From the NCBI GenBank assembly GCA_013426755.1, contig AP019861.1:1118534-1182533 (forward strand): 64,000 nt of DNA, written 5' to 3'. The notes beneath the pieces were generated by a model that ran no database searches, had not been told where the DNA came from, and saw nothing but the letters and a program-made list of their open reading frames with translations. Source of the DNA: Spirochaetota bacterium (GTDB lineage Bacteria > Spirochaetota > UBA12135 > COTS27). A program made the translations under genes and the position numbers. The number at the start of each line of letters is the position of its first letter. Positions within the stretch are counted from its first letter, which is position 1. Below, piece after piece: positions 55,481 through 64,000 of this stretch.

Positions 55481-56305
55481 TCAGACCATTTTCATAGCAA
55501 GTAAAGGTTTTATGGTAGGGTAAAATTCGGGTGTTCCTGCGAGCAGTACATTGCCTGAGAGGAGATTTTGTGTGCTTGCGAGAAAGTCATTGGTTATGCC
55601 GCCAAGTTCTTCAATCATCATCAGCCCCGCTAGACAATCCCAGCTATTGATCTTCGGTTCGAAGTAACCACGGTAACTTCCTGTAACAACCTCCGTTAAC
55701 ATAAGTGCACAGCAAGATAATTTCCGATACCCCACACTGAGACTTTTTACAAAAGTAATGATTTTTATCTCAATATCAAGTGGAACAGAAGTTCCCGTAC
55801 CAAGTCCAATAAGGGCCTTTTTGCGTGAAATTTCATCCAGTTTTTTATCGATACGCGGAAGTTCAACGCCATTCAAATAAACCCCAGCGCCACGTTCGCT
55901 AGCAAATAATTTATTCAAACAAGGTTGATGAATAATAGCTAACGTTACTTTCTGTTGGCGACAATCATAATAAGCGACCGATATGCACCAGTAATTGATG
56001 TGATTGATGAAGTTACTCGTTCCGTCAATCGGATCAATCACCCAGTAACCGTCGCGATCGGCATCCAATTGCGAAGTGGTTGCCTGCTTGAACTCACTCT
56101 CTTCACCTATAAAACCATCCTTAGGATAAATACTTCCAAGCGCCTCAATAATATATTTTTCTACTGAAATATCGGCGTTGCTTACAAAATCAAGTTTCTT
56201 CTTCTCCTCGATATGAAGTTCATGAAGTTGATTGAAGTACCGCATTGCAATATAGCCTGCTTCACTGACGACCTGGACAGCATGACTCAGTTTCTTCGAA
56301 TTCAT
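55481..56305 (-). CDS. Inositol monophosphatase family protein
   Basis: A lithium-sensitive-type phosphatase fold, 274 residues. Metal ligands are visible: Glu68/69 in GEES, Asp91 and Asp94 in WVIDPIDGTSNF, and the second Asp in INSWDCLAG near 221. Could be SuhB-like or a 3'-phosphoadenosine-type phosphatase; the substrate cannot be told. Upstream of trkA on the same strand. Confidence 0.88.
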   Translation of the reverse strand: MNSKKLSHAVQVVSEAGYIAMRYFNQLHELHIEEKKKLDFVSNADISVEKYIIEALGSIYPKDGFIGEESEFKQATTSQLDADRDGYWVIDPIDGTSNFINHINYWCISVAYYDCRQQKVTLAIIHQPCLNKLFASERGAGVYLNGVELPRIDKKLDEISRKKALIGLGTGTSVPLDIEIKIITFVKSLSVGYRKLSCCALMLTEVVTGSYRGYFEPKINSWDCLAGLMMIEELGGITNDFLASTQNLLSGNVLLAGTPEFYPTIKPLLAMKMV

Positions 56306-56819
56306 TTTATAAACTCACCCCGCACTAGCAAATTATATCATGCATCCATATTTCTTAGCTTCCTAAACCCCCAAAATGAATAAAAAGTGCAATAATCTAT
56401 CAATTGTTTACTCTTACAGCATTGATTCGAGAATGGGATCAGTTCTTATTGGATTAGTAGGTAAGTTATTGAGCGAGTAAGCAGATTATTCAGTGAGTAA
56501 GTAGAGTATTCAGTAGGTAGAGTAGAGTATTCAGTAAGTAAGTAGAATATTGAGTGAGTGAGTAAATTATTGAGTGAGTGAGTAGATTATTGAGTGAGTA
56601 AGTAGAGCATTCAGTGAGTAAGTAGAGCATTCAGTGAGTAAGTAGATTATTGAGTGAGTAAGTAGATTATTGAGTGAGTAGAGTAGAGTATTCAGTAAGT
56701 AAGTAGAGTATTTGGTGAGTAAGTTAATAAGTGGATAAGCAAGTAAGTAATTGAGTTTTTGCGATCAAATTTTATGTATTGATGAAAGACTATTAGTTAA
56801 AGATTGAAATTTTTACTGG
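56306..56819. repeat. About 20-bp tandem repeats (GTGAGTAAGTAGATTATT)
   Basis: From about 56472 to 56740 units of roughly 20 bp (GAGTGAGTAAGTAGATTATT and AGTAAGTAGAGTATTC variants) alternate imperfectly. No gene. It lies downstream of the FtsX-type permease stop. Confidence 0.88.
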
Positions 56820-59435
56820 TTAGTACGCTTCTTTAATAAGGACAATTGGCTTCTGCCGTAATATATTAGAAGCGGCTAGATAACTGACAACCGTAATAAC
56901 CGCTAATACACTCAAAGTCACATTGATAAGTAAACCAGGATAAAAGAAGACATTGCCTGCGAAAATATAGATTGTCACCAGGTAATAAAGTAACAGGCTG
57001 GTAAAGATTCCTACAAGAATTGAAAGAAAGCCTAAGAAAACGTATTCTCCTAAGAGAATGAACTTGATTTTGCTTAATCGTGAACCAATGACTTTCAGCA
57101 TATTGATCTCTTTACGGCGTTCGCGTACTTGATAATTGACTACCGAGAATAACAGAAACATTCCAAGTGTGAGCGCAAACAATGCCAGCACCTTTACGAG
57201 AAAGATTAATTTATTGATAATTCCTAAGATATAAACAATGATCTTCTCAACGTCTAGAACCGATAAATTGGGAAAAGCCTGCAGAAATGTCGTTTGAAGT
57301 GTTGCCTTTTTCTCGCTCTCCGTCTTTACAGTAGCAATATACGTTTTAGGGAAATCTTCCAAAATACCTGGCTGGACAACGATAAAGAAATTGGGCTCAA
57401 ATGTATTCCATTTCACACGTCTGAGATTGATGACTTTTCCTTTGAATGTATAGGGAACTTCCAATAATGCCACTGTTAAGGTATCATTTATTTTAACGCC
57501 CATTTCCTTAGCGTACCCTAGTTCTAGTGAAAGCTCTACGATGGGTAAGTCTTCTGTTTGTGATGAGTTTTCACGCGTGGCGGCTGGGGTAGAGAAAGGT
57601 TTACCTTTGGTGATGCTTTCTGTACTGTAAATGTGGTCACGAAAAGTTAGATTGACGCGTCTGTTGGCTTCTTCACGTTCTTCTTGCCTGTAATCGTCAT
57701 TGGGTGTGGCGCCTAGGTTGTTTTTTATTGAAATGTCGTTAATATGGGTAATACGCCCTGCTAACATAGGTGTAAGGTTCGTAATAGGTGATTCTAGGAC
57801 TTCCGCTTGCTTAATAAAATCTCCGCTCGTCTCTTCAACGATATTGAAGAAGAATAGAGAAGGCACTTGATAGCCTTTTGGAAGACCCGCTTCTTCTTGA
57901 ATACTCTGCTCGACTTGCAGTACAAGAGTGATCAGCATTACCGATAAGGACACCGCCGCAAAATAAAATAAGGTCGCTATCCTGTAATGCAGAAAACTCC
58001 TTAATACAAAGGAAACAGGAAACTTAAACAATGCTACACGCTTAGATAAAAGCTGCAACATGCCCCATCCTACAAAAAACGTTAACACTGCAAAACCAAA
58101 GAATGCTGCCGTAAAAATACTTCCCGTTTTGAGCGATTCCGATAACCAAATCGCCATTACATAGAAAAAAAGAAGTATTGCCGATAATGACAACCAAAAT
58201 GCTTTCTGGTTCGAGCGATTGAAATTGATTTCACTATTAAATAAATAGGACAGTGAAAATTGGCTCACCGATATAAGAATAGGCAGACAGAAAATAAGCG
58301 ATCCCAATATGCTTATCAGAAATGTGATAGCAATTGATTTCAGACTGTAGACCATCACAAACCCTTCTGGCAAAAACGTCGCAAGCAAAGTAGGTACATA
58401 AGGCACCAAAAAATAGCCTATTACCGTTGTTAAGACCGCAGCTACCGAACTTATCAGTAATAATTCTATCACCGACAATGAAAAAGCAGCCCTAGCTTGC
58501 ATTCCTAGTGATTGCAAAATAGCAACCTCTTTAAACCGGTGGTGCACAAACGTCCTAAATAAGTACGTCGAAGCTAGCCCCGATAAAAATAACGCTATCA
58601 ATGAAATCAAACTCAAGTATTGTGAAATAAAACTCAAAATATTTTCTGTCGCCGTTCCCGATTTGTTATGCGCCCGAACAAGCGGGGGTGAAATATTCTC
58701 TTTGACAGCGATTGCTTTAAAATTCTCACGTAAAGGGACGATTTGACTGTCTAAATTGAAATCCGCCGGGCTACGAATGTAGCGATAGGACCTTAACGTA
58801 ATACCCAATTGCTCAAAAAAGGTTTTATCAAAAATCTCTTCTGCAATATAGACCTTAGGCGCAATGCTAGCAAAATTGAGACTCCCGCCAGCATCCTGCT
58901 CGACAATATAGAGAACTTCGTAAGCTATGTCATTGATTGTAATCTCATCGCCTGCTTCAATGCCGTAGTAATAAGCCAATTCTGGAAAAATAGCTATTAC
59001 CTTATTCGTTTGTAACCTCGCACGCACGTCGGCAATTGATGACACCTGCCCATTAAAGTCTTTAAGTAGCAATTCTCCGTAAATCGGATAATTTTCATCA
59101 ATGATATTGACCTGCACAAGCTTACTGTCTTCACCATGACTACTCATTGTCATATATGACGTTCGCTGGGCAGTATTGTCGCGGCCAAACTCTTTAAGTA
59201 GCAATTTTTCTTCGTCAGGTTTAAATAACCGCCTAGCATAAACGCGCATGTCAGAAGTCATCATTGCACGACTGTTCTCAGTAAGGTATTCATCCAGACT
59301 CTCCTTAAAAGAATCCAATAAAACAAACGATAATAACCCAATCGTAAGGTTGAGGATGAAGAATATGCCTAATCTTTTCTGATTCAGCAATTCACTGATA
59401 CTCAAACGAAGTAAAAAACGCCAACTTAATTTCAT
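56820..59435 (-). CDS. FtsX-domain ABC transporter permease
   Basis: An 871-residue membrane protein. The layout is one N-terminal helix (about 21-41), an extracytoplasmic domain, a first FtsX domain with three helices (about 275-400), more helices near 410-490, a second periplasmic domain and a second FtsX domain at the C-terminus (about 745-870). This double-FtsX architecture fits YbbP-like or lipoprotein-release type exporters. Its partner ATPase is 346 bp upstream on the same strand. Cargo cannot be predicted from sequence. Confidence 0.85.
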   Translation of the reverse strand: MKLSWRFLLRLSISELLNQKRLGIFFILNLTIGLLSFVLLDSFKESLDEYLTENSRAMMTSDMRVYARRLFKPDEEKLLLKEFGRDNTAQRTSYMTMSSHGEDSKLVQVNIIDENYPIYGELLLKDFNGQVSSIADVRARLQTNKVIAIFPELAYYYGIEAGDEITINDIAYEVLYIVEQDAGGSLNFASIAPKVYIAEEIFDKTFFEQLGITLRSYRYIRSPADFNLDSQIVPLRENFKAIAVKENISPPLVRAHNKSGTATENILSFISQYLSLISLIALFLSGLASTYLFRTFVHHRFKEVAILQSLGMQARAAFSLSVIELLLISSVAAVLTTVIGYFLVPYVPTLLATFLPEGFVMVYSLKSIAITFLISILGSLIFCLPILISVSQFSLSYLFNSEINFNRSNQKAFWLSLSAILLFFYVMAIWLSESLKTGSIFTAAFFGFAVLTFFVGWGMLQLLSKRVALFKFPVSFVLRSFLHYRIATLFYFAAVSLSVMLITLVLQVEQSIQEEAGLPKGYQVPSLFFFNIVEETSGDFIKQAEVLESPITNLTPMLAGRITHINDISIKNNLGATPNDDYRQEEREEANRRVNLTFRDHIYSTESITKGKPFSTPAATRENSSQTEDLPIVELSLELGYAKEMGVKINDTLTVALLEVPYTFKGKVINLRRVKWNTFEPNFFIVVQPGILEDFPKTYIATVKTESEKKATLQTTFLQAFPNLSVLDVEKIIVYILGIINKLIFLVKVLALFALTLGMFLLFSVVNYQVRERRKEINMLKVIGSRLSKIKFILLGEYVFLGFLSILVGIFTSLLLYYLVTIYIFAGNVFFYPGLLINVTLSVLAVITVVSYLAASNILRQKPIVLIKEAY

Positions 59436-59780
59436 TGTCTTCTATAACCACTCAATTTTTATACATTAATGTTTCTAGTTCAAATAATTCAATTTCTTAG
59501 AATTCAATTTCTTAGGTTTTTTCTAGTAAAGAATGGGTTCTCGTAGATTTTTTTCAGATATTTTCCAGTAAGAAGTAGGTTTGCGTGGTTTTTCTTAGAT
59601 TTTTCCAATAAGGAATAGGCTTTTTGAGATTTTTTTAGTGGCATTAATTTTTCTGAGCGAGGTCAATTTTTCTGAGCGGAGTTAATTTTTCTGAGCGAGG
59701 TTGTTTTTTCTTGGCAGGGTCAATCTTTCTTGGCAGGTTCAATCTTTCTTAGCAGGTTCAATTTTCACTAGTGAGGTCAA
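59436..59780. repeat. T-rich and GAGCGAGG/GGCAGG repeats between ABC genes
   Basis: About 59640-59775 is made of TTTTTCTGAGCGAGGTCAAT and TTTCTTGGCAGGTTCAATC units. 59520-59640 has GGTTTTTCTTAGATTTTTCC-like repeats. No gene. Confidence 0.8.
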
Positions 59781-60818
59781 TTAAAAGGACCTGAGGATGC
59801 CTTTTTCTAAAAAGTAACGGCTACGACACTTTTTCGCCAATTCTAAATCATGTGTCGCAATAATAAGCGTCACATTGTTCTTTTTAACAACATCAAAGAG
59901 CTGCGCAACTACTTTTTGGCTTGTTTCCTGGTCGAGATTGCCTGTCGGTTCGTCTGCTAGGAGAATGCTTGGTTTGACGACCAGCGACCGCGCAATGGCC
60001 AGTCGTTGCTGTTCGCCGCCACTTAATTGACTCGGTAATTGTGCTTTCACGTGAGCAAGACCTAGCTGTGTTAAAGCCGCTTCCGCCCGCTCGGTAATAC
60101 CCTCTTTCTCACCAATCAAATTTAACGGCAGCGTCACATTTTCTAAGGCGTTTAAATGAGATATAAGATGAAATTGCTGAAAAACAATAGCGATTTTCTT
60201 AGCACGAAAAGCAGTCAATTCATTTTCTTCCATTGCCGCAATATTCTCTTCATCAATAGTCACCATTCCATCATCAGGTTTTTCTAAACCCGTAATAATA
60301 GATATCAATGTAGATTTGCCAGACCCAGACCGCCCCATAATAGCAATCGTCTCACCTTTATACGCAACCAAATTCAGCCCGCGTAGGATATGAGACGGCT
60401 TATTGTTCGCTATTGTGAATGATTTTCTTAGGTTCTGAACGCTTAATACAGGGATTGTGGACAATGATTTTTTAGCAGAACTTTTTGATAACGGTTTTTT
60501 AGCAGAATTCTTTTGTTTTTTTTGTAAAGATTGCTTTTTTAGAGCTTGTTTCTGCAAGGATTGTTTTTTTGAGGATTGTTTCTGTGGAGATTGCTTTTTT
60601 AGAACTTGTTTTTTTGAAGATTGTTTCTGTAGAGCTTGTTTTTGTGAAACTTGTTTTTGTGAAACTTGTTTTTGTGAAGATTTTTTTTGTGGAGTTTGTT
60701 TTGGGGCTGCAGCCGGTTTCTTCAATGTTCGCTTCAATGTTCGTTTAGGTCTTAATTTTTGTGATGACACGGTGTATTGCTGAGATGATTTTCTTGTTTT
60801 CTGTTGGGTGGTGATCAA
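59781..60818 (-). CDS. LolD-like ABC ATPase with repetitive Lys/Gln/Ser N-terminal tail
   Basis: Residues about 124-345 are a complete ATPase: Walker A GRSGSGKST at 162-170, Q-loop in VFQQFHL, signature LSGGEQ at 265-270, and Walker B ILLADE at 285-290 followed by PTGNLD. This is the type of ATPase (LolD/MacB/YbbA) that partners FtsX-domain permeases. The first 120 residues are a QKQ(A/S)(L/S) five-residue repetition encoded by a 15-bp tandem repeat; no start methionine lies between it and the ATPase, so it is probably translated unless a TTG start just before the domain is used. Confidence 0.88.
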   Translation of the reverse strand: MITTQQKTRKSSQQYTVSSQKLRPKRTLKRTLKKPAAAPKQTPQKKSSQKQVSQKQVSQKQALQKQSSKKQVLKKQSPQKQSSKKQSLQKQALKKQSLQKKQKNSAKKPLSKSSAKKSLSTIPVLSVQNLRKSFTIANNKPSHILRGLNLVAYKGETIAIMGRSGSGKSTLISIITGLEKPDDGMVTIDEENIAAMEENELTAFRAKKIAIVFQQFHLISHLNALENVTLPLNLIGEKEGITERAEAALTQLGLAHVKAQLPSQLSGGEQQRLAIARSLVVKPSILLADEPTGNLDQETSQKVVAQLFDVVKKNNVTLIIATHDLELAKKCRSRYFLEKGILRSF

Positions 60819-60886
60819 TGCAGGATTCCTTGAAAAAATTAGCTTAAATAAATTTAAATATATGCATGAAGCAATTTTATTTTATT

Positions 60887-60975
60887 GCAGGTGGAGGAAA
60901 TATTTTGTTGCAGGTGGAGGAAGTATTTCGTTGCAAGTGGAGAAAGTATTTCGTTGCAAGTGGAGGAGATAATTT
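60887..60975. repeat. 23-bp tandem repeat upstream of LolD-like ATPase
   Basis: Four copies of a 23-bp unit GCAGGTGGAGGAAGTATTTCGTT with small variation, in the gap upstream of the ATPase gene and downstream of the GDSL gene. Confidence 0.9.
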
Positions 60976-61041
60976 GGATTCATTAAGTTAGATATTGTTA
61001 AGGTTTTCTACGGGCTAATATTCTCTGCTGGTTAAGGTTTT

Positions 61042-61842
61042 CTACTGACTAAGATTGGCTTCAACAACGGGTTTCAATGTAGCGTATACATTTTTAGCAA
61101 TGATAATATACCCTTCTGCATTGGGGTGAATGCCGTCTTCTAGATTGAGTTCTGCTATTCCAGCGACATCTTTTAATAAAAAGGGCATTCTAGTCAGGGA
61201 ATACTCGTTTTGTAAGGAATTGTAAATGTTTCTAAAATTGGCGGTATATTCTTTGCCATAATTGGGCGGTACTTCGATGCCTGCTAAAACAACCTTGATG
61301 TTGTTCTTTTTAGCAAGGACAATGATTTCACGCAGGTTTTGATACGCTGTTGCTAACGGGAGTCCTCTAAGTCCATCATTGGCTCCGAGTGCCAAGAACA
61401 GGATATTTACGGAATAGGGCTTGTTTTCTAGATACCATTTGAAACGATTAAGCCCGCCTAAAGTCGTGTCTCCACTAATACCAGCGTTAACAATGGTTAC
61501 TTTCTTTCCATCGGCCTTAAAATGTTCTCCCACAAGACTAGGATAACTTTGTTCTGGAAATAAATCATACCCTTCTGTAAGAGAATCTCCTAAGAATAAG
61601 ATTGTGAGACCGGTATCTGTTAAAGGTGCGGCGTCATTATTAACAGCATCACTCTTGGGTTGTGAACCACTGCCAATGATCTCTGAGGCGCTAGATGAAA
61701 AATCACACCCCGCCAGCATGAAAAACGCAATGCTTATCCATATCATTAGAGGCGTATGATGATAATTATGACCGATTGTTGTTTCTCTTGCAGTCAAATT
61801 TTGTGCTGAGTAGGTGTTTTGATGTGTAGGGCTGCGATTCAT
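61042..61842 (-). CDS. GDSL/SGNH-family lipoprotein esterase (TesA-like)
   Basis: Block I GDS is in ILFLGDSLTEG with catalytic Ser87. Block II is the GISGDTT segment, Block III is LGANDGL (Asn), and Block V is DGIHPNAEGY with the Asp/His pair. The lipobox LAGC with Cys46 suggests a lipid-anchored hydrolase; a start further in (61746) is possible, since the leader is long. Length 266. It is an esterase or acyl hydrolase at the cell surface or in the periplasm; substrate unknown. Upstream of the LolD-like ATPase gene on the same strand, about 220 bp away. Confidence 0.88.
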   Translation of the reverse strand: MNRSPTHQNTYSAQNLTARETTIGHNYHHTPLMIWISIAFFMLAGCDFSSSASEIIGSGSQPKSDAVNNDAAPLTDTGLTILFLGDSLTEGYDLFPEQSYPSLVGEHFKADGKKVTIVNAGISGDTTLGGLNRFKWYLENKPYSVNILFLALGANDGLRGLPLATAYQNLREIIVLAKKNNIKVVLAGIEVPPNYGKEYTANFRNIYNSLQNEYSLTRMPFLLKDVAGIAELNLEDGIHPNAEGYIIIAKNVYATLKPVVEANLSQ

Positions 61843-63084
61843 TTTGCTTTGATTTCTTTATTTAATGTTTCTGCTTGCTCTTAATAAATGGACGAATAAA
61901 TCATCATTTTCAGTCGGTAATTTCATGTACTTCACATACAATTGATAGCCTTATACGACAAATTTATATGATAACTTTATGCGATTGATTGCCCCACAAT
62001 GAAAACGTGCTGCTAATAAAGACGTAGATGTGTTGCTTTGGATATACTGATCTGAGTGTCAAGTGGGTTGTAAATTGCAGAATCTTTACGCAGAATCTTC
62101 ACGAAGTCTTATTTTCATTAGGTTTGCTTCTCAATTGATATTTCATTAGGTTTACTTCTTAATGAGTATCGGATATTGAATATTGAGTATTGGATATTTG
62201 TTTTTTGTTTGAAAATACCGTACCCAGTTTGAAAATACCGTACCTACATACACTTATATACACCTATATGCTTATCAATCTTTATTAACACTTATCTATC
62301 AATTTTTATATCACTTACTTATCAATACTTGTATCATATACCTATATGCTTATCAATCCTTATTAACACCTATCTATCAATTCTTATATCACTTATTATC
62401 AATTCTTATATCACTTATTTATCAATACTTGTATTAGTTCTTTAAAGGTTTATATGTTTAGGGTATGGGTTAAAAGGTTTATGTGGTTATAATATATGGG
62501 TTAATTTTAATTAATCGTATAAAAATAATATAGTCGTTTACTAGGCAAAAGTCAACGTATTTTATTGAAAAATTGTCAAGATCTTAATTTAATAAATTTG
62601 CTTGACTTATTGTATTGAAAAATGGCTCAGATTTCAATTATTTCAATGCAATAAATTGGCTTGACTGCTAGAATCTCAATAATAGATTCTCAATAATATA
62701 TGGTTAGATGCCAATGTTAATCAACTGGCTTGATTGTTGGTTTAGATTACTGCTAGATTTTCAATAATATACGATTAGATGTCAATTTTATGTGGTTTTT
62801 AGATATTTTTATAGGGTCATAATTTCAATTTTATATGATTGAGGCTGCTACCACTTATCCCCATATGGTTTTTTTACTAATACCGACGTAAGAATGATAT
62901 AATATTGTCAGTGATTCCAAGCTTTCTCGAGTGATGATTGTTTTCGAGTGGTAATTGTTTTTATGGGTGGTTATTTTTATATAAGACAGACTCCCTATAA
63001 AATAATCCACGTAGAACAATCTACATAGAACTGTAAACAACACCATAGATAACACAAACAACACAACAATACATAAAATTACAA
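61843..63084. repeat. Long repeat-rich intergenic region
   Basis: About 1.2 kb with no gene. 62250-62425 repeats CACTTATTTATCAATACTTGTAT and CTTATCAATCCTTATTAACAC units. 62560-62800 has TTGACT/TAGATGTCAAT phrases. A minus-strand promoter candidate lies at 62527-62555. 62898 and upstream contains a TATAAT-like sequence that might serve tRNA-Leu, without a good -35. Confidence 0.6.
62527..62555 (-). promoter_or_regulatory. Promoter-like TTGACT-N17-TATATT
   Basis: On the minus strand TTGACT (62550-62555) is 17 bases from TATATT (62527-62532). The nearest gene in that direction is the GDSL lipoprotein, about 680 bp away, so this may be a leader promoter or chance in AT-rich DNA. Confidence 0.3.
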
Positions 63085-63166
63085 GCCGACGTGGTGGAAT
63101 TGGTAGACACGCTAGACTTAGGATCTAGTGCCGCAAGGTGTAAGAGTTCGAGTCTCTTCGTCGGTA
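63085..63166 (+). tRNA. tRNA-Leu (anticodon TAG)
   Basis: Acceptor GCCGACG (63085-63091) pairs with CGTCGGT (63159-63165) with one G-T pair at the end; discriminator A at 63166. The anticodon stem GCTAGA/TCTAGT encloses anticodon TAG (Leu, CUA). The long variable arm TGCCGCAAGGTG and T-loop GTTCGAGTC are present. CCA is not encoded. Confidence 0.93.
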
Positions 63167-63553
63167 TTTCTTCTTTTAATGAAGTCAATTGACTCATTTT
63201 GTTAATAAATGGTTTTATTTTAACTGAATACGTTAAAAAAAACTGTTTAGTATTGATTTCGTCTGTTAATAAATCATTTGATTTCATATAGCTATGTTGC
63301 ATAGCTGTAAAAATAGTCTGGTGAAGACAGTATAATTTGTGGTTGTTGAGCGTTTTATGGTAGATATTGTGGAAAATCAGTCGATTTTTGTGAATTTTTT
63401 TTTATTCTATATAGCTATAAATTTTTTTATTTTGTAAATTGCTCTCAAATTATTAAAATTTGATATTGCTTTGTAGAATTTAGTATTATTTTACAGAAAA
63501 TGACATTATTTTATAAAGATAGGTGTCTTTCTATAAAATTATGAAAAAATTAC

Positions 63554-63582
63554 TTGACAAAACGAATACGTGAGATTATACT
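63554..63582 (+). promoter_or_regulatory. Strong sigma70-type promoter
   Basis: TTGACA (63554-63559) and TATACT (63577-63582) are exactly 17 bases apart, the same pair as in front of secG. Transcription would begin near 63589, 260 bases ahead of the last ORF. The preceding gap (63167-63553) shows no gene. Confidence 0.75.
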
Positions 63583-63588
63583 AATAGT

Positions 63589-63690
63589 GTGCGGCATTTA
63601 ATTTGTAGCACCACAGTTTCAGCGACCCACACCTGCTGAAAACTGAAGAACTCTTACTGGAGCCAGCCTCCAGTAAGAGTTTGCCTATTA
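63589..63690 (+). ncRNA. Structured leader or small RNA
   Basis: Directly after the promoter come GTGC/GCAC arms, then CAGTTTCAGC (63614-63623) pairing with GCTGAAAACTG (63635-63645), then a perfect 12-bp stem CTCTTACTGGAG (63651-63662) with CTCCAGTAAGAG (63668-63679) around a 5-base loop. TTTGCC follows, not a long U-run. It is not a riboswitch class I recognise. It could be a small RNA, an attenuator or a 5' leader of the following ORF. Confidence 0.35.
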
Positions 63691-63848
63691 CCGAATGAAA
63701 TTTTAACCGATAGAATCCTGAAACAAAATTGTGTGATTCATCGTACAATTAGTCTAAGGACTGAATATAATCTAATATTTATTTAGAACCTTAAAAAGCA
63801 AACACACCTATTAACATTATTTAATAAAAATCACGAGGGTAAAAAATC

Positions 63849-64000
63849 ATGAAACTAATAAGATCACTCAAAAATACTACGGTACACTTATTCCGTTTAG
63901 ATGCTACGGCGTCAATTCATTCACTATCACAGCAATTTAAGAGATTGCTAGGCATCCTTAATACTAACACAGGCAAATTGACTACTACCCCCCCCCCCCC
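63849..64000 (+). CDS. Start of an ORF that enters a poly-C tract, truncated by the window end
   Basis: ATG at 63849 after a GAGGG ribosome site (12 bases upstream). About 46 codons (N-terminus MKLIRSLKNTTVHLFRLD) lead into at least 13 C residues (63988-64000) that encode Pro. The reading frame continues beyond the window. No family can be identified from so few residues. A homopolymer C run in a coding start region is a common phase-variation switch. Confidence 0.55.
   Translation, partial: MKLIRSLKNTTVHLFRLDATASIHSLSQQFKRLLGILNTNTGKLTTTPPP

Noticed and set aside
63021..63302. 93-residue minus-strand frame
   Set aside because: It overlaps the whole of tRNA-Leu on the other strand.

Overview
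The window is a low-GC bacterial chromosome segment carrying about 40 scattered housekeeping genes. I see no rRNA, insertion sequence, prophage or CRISPR array. Diderm features are lipoprotein signals, a LolD-like ABC ATPase with an FtsX-type permease, and a weakly FlgH-like secreted protein. The order folP-cdaA-cdaR, a Mrp ATPase fused to DUF971, a Bacteroidetes-type PurM and a type-2 ArgC suggest a spirochaete-like or related diderm. No rRNA is present to settle this, so it is an inference.

Layout. 0.6-2.8 kb: murG with a long basic tail, and a GNAT related to short N-acetylglutamate synthases. 2.8-9.9 kb (minus): a sugar-uptake operon with a DUF1479 protein, binding lipoprotein, two permeases, an ATPase and an aldo/keto reductase. 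10.7 kb: tRNA-Val. 11.4-17.5 kb: a secreted protein and dnaE. 17.8-19.3 kb (minus): a two-component-like pair whose kinase looks degenerate. 20.3-26.9 kb (minus): polyprenyl synthase, hisD, ychF, a 2-hydroxyacid dehydrogenase, DUF368 and secG. 27.6-38.6 kb (plus): bacterioferritin, purE, an unusually long hisB, dus, nhaA, a lipoprotein and an M3 peptidase. 38.7-44.5 kb: argC, sucC, sucD and a purM split between two frames. 45-50.6 kb: folP, cdaA, cdaR (cyclic di-AMP synthesis) and pyrD. 50.6-56.3 kb: hisF, hisH, mrp, trkA and an inositol-phosphatase-like gene. 56.8-61.8 kb (minus): FtsX permease, LolD-like ATPase and a GDSL lipoprotein. 63.1 kb: tRNA-Leu. The end holds a strong promoter, a structured leader and the start of an ORF that runs into a poly-C tract.

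Biosynthetic genes are dispersed: histidine (hisD, hisB, hisF, hisH), arginine (argC and a possible N-acetylglutamate synthase), purines (purE, purM), pyrimidine (pyrD) and folate (folP).

The most striking property is repetition. Most long intergenic gaps hold short-period tandem repeats, with units from 7 to about 140 bp, and the same kind of expansion appears as low-complexity inserts inside conserved enzymes (DnaE, HisB, NhaA, M3 peptidase, ArgC, PurM, the LolD-like ATPase, MurG). Other points of interest are a HisF with Gln at the catalytic Asp130 position, a HisB with about 355 unexplained N-terminal residues, and the split purM.
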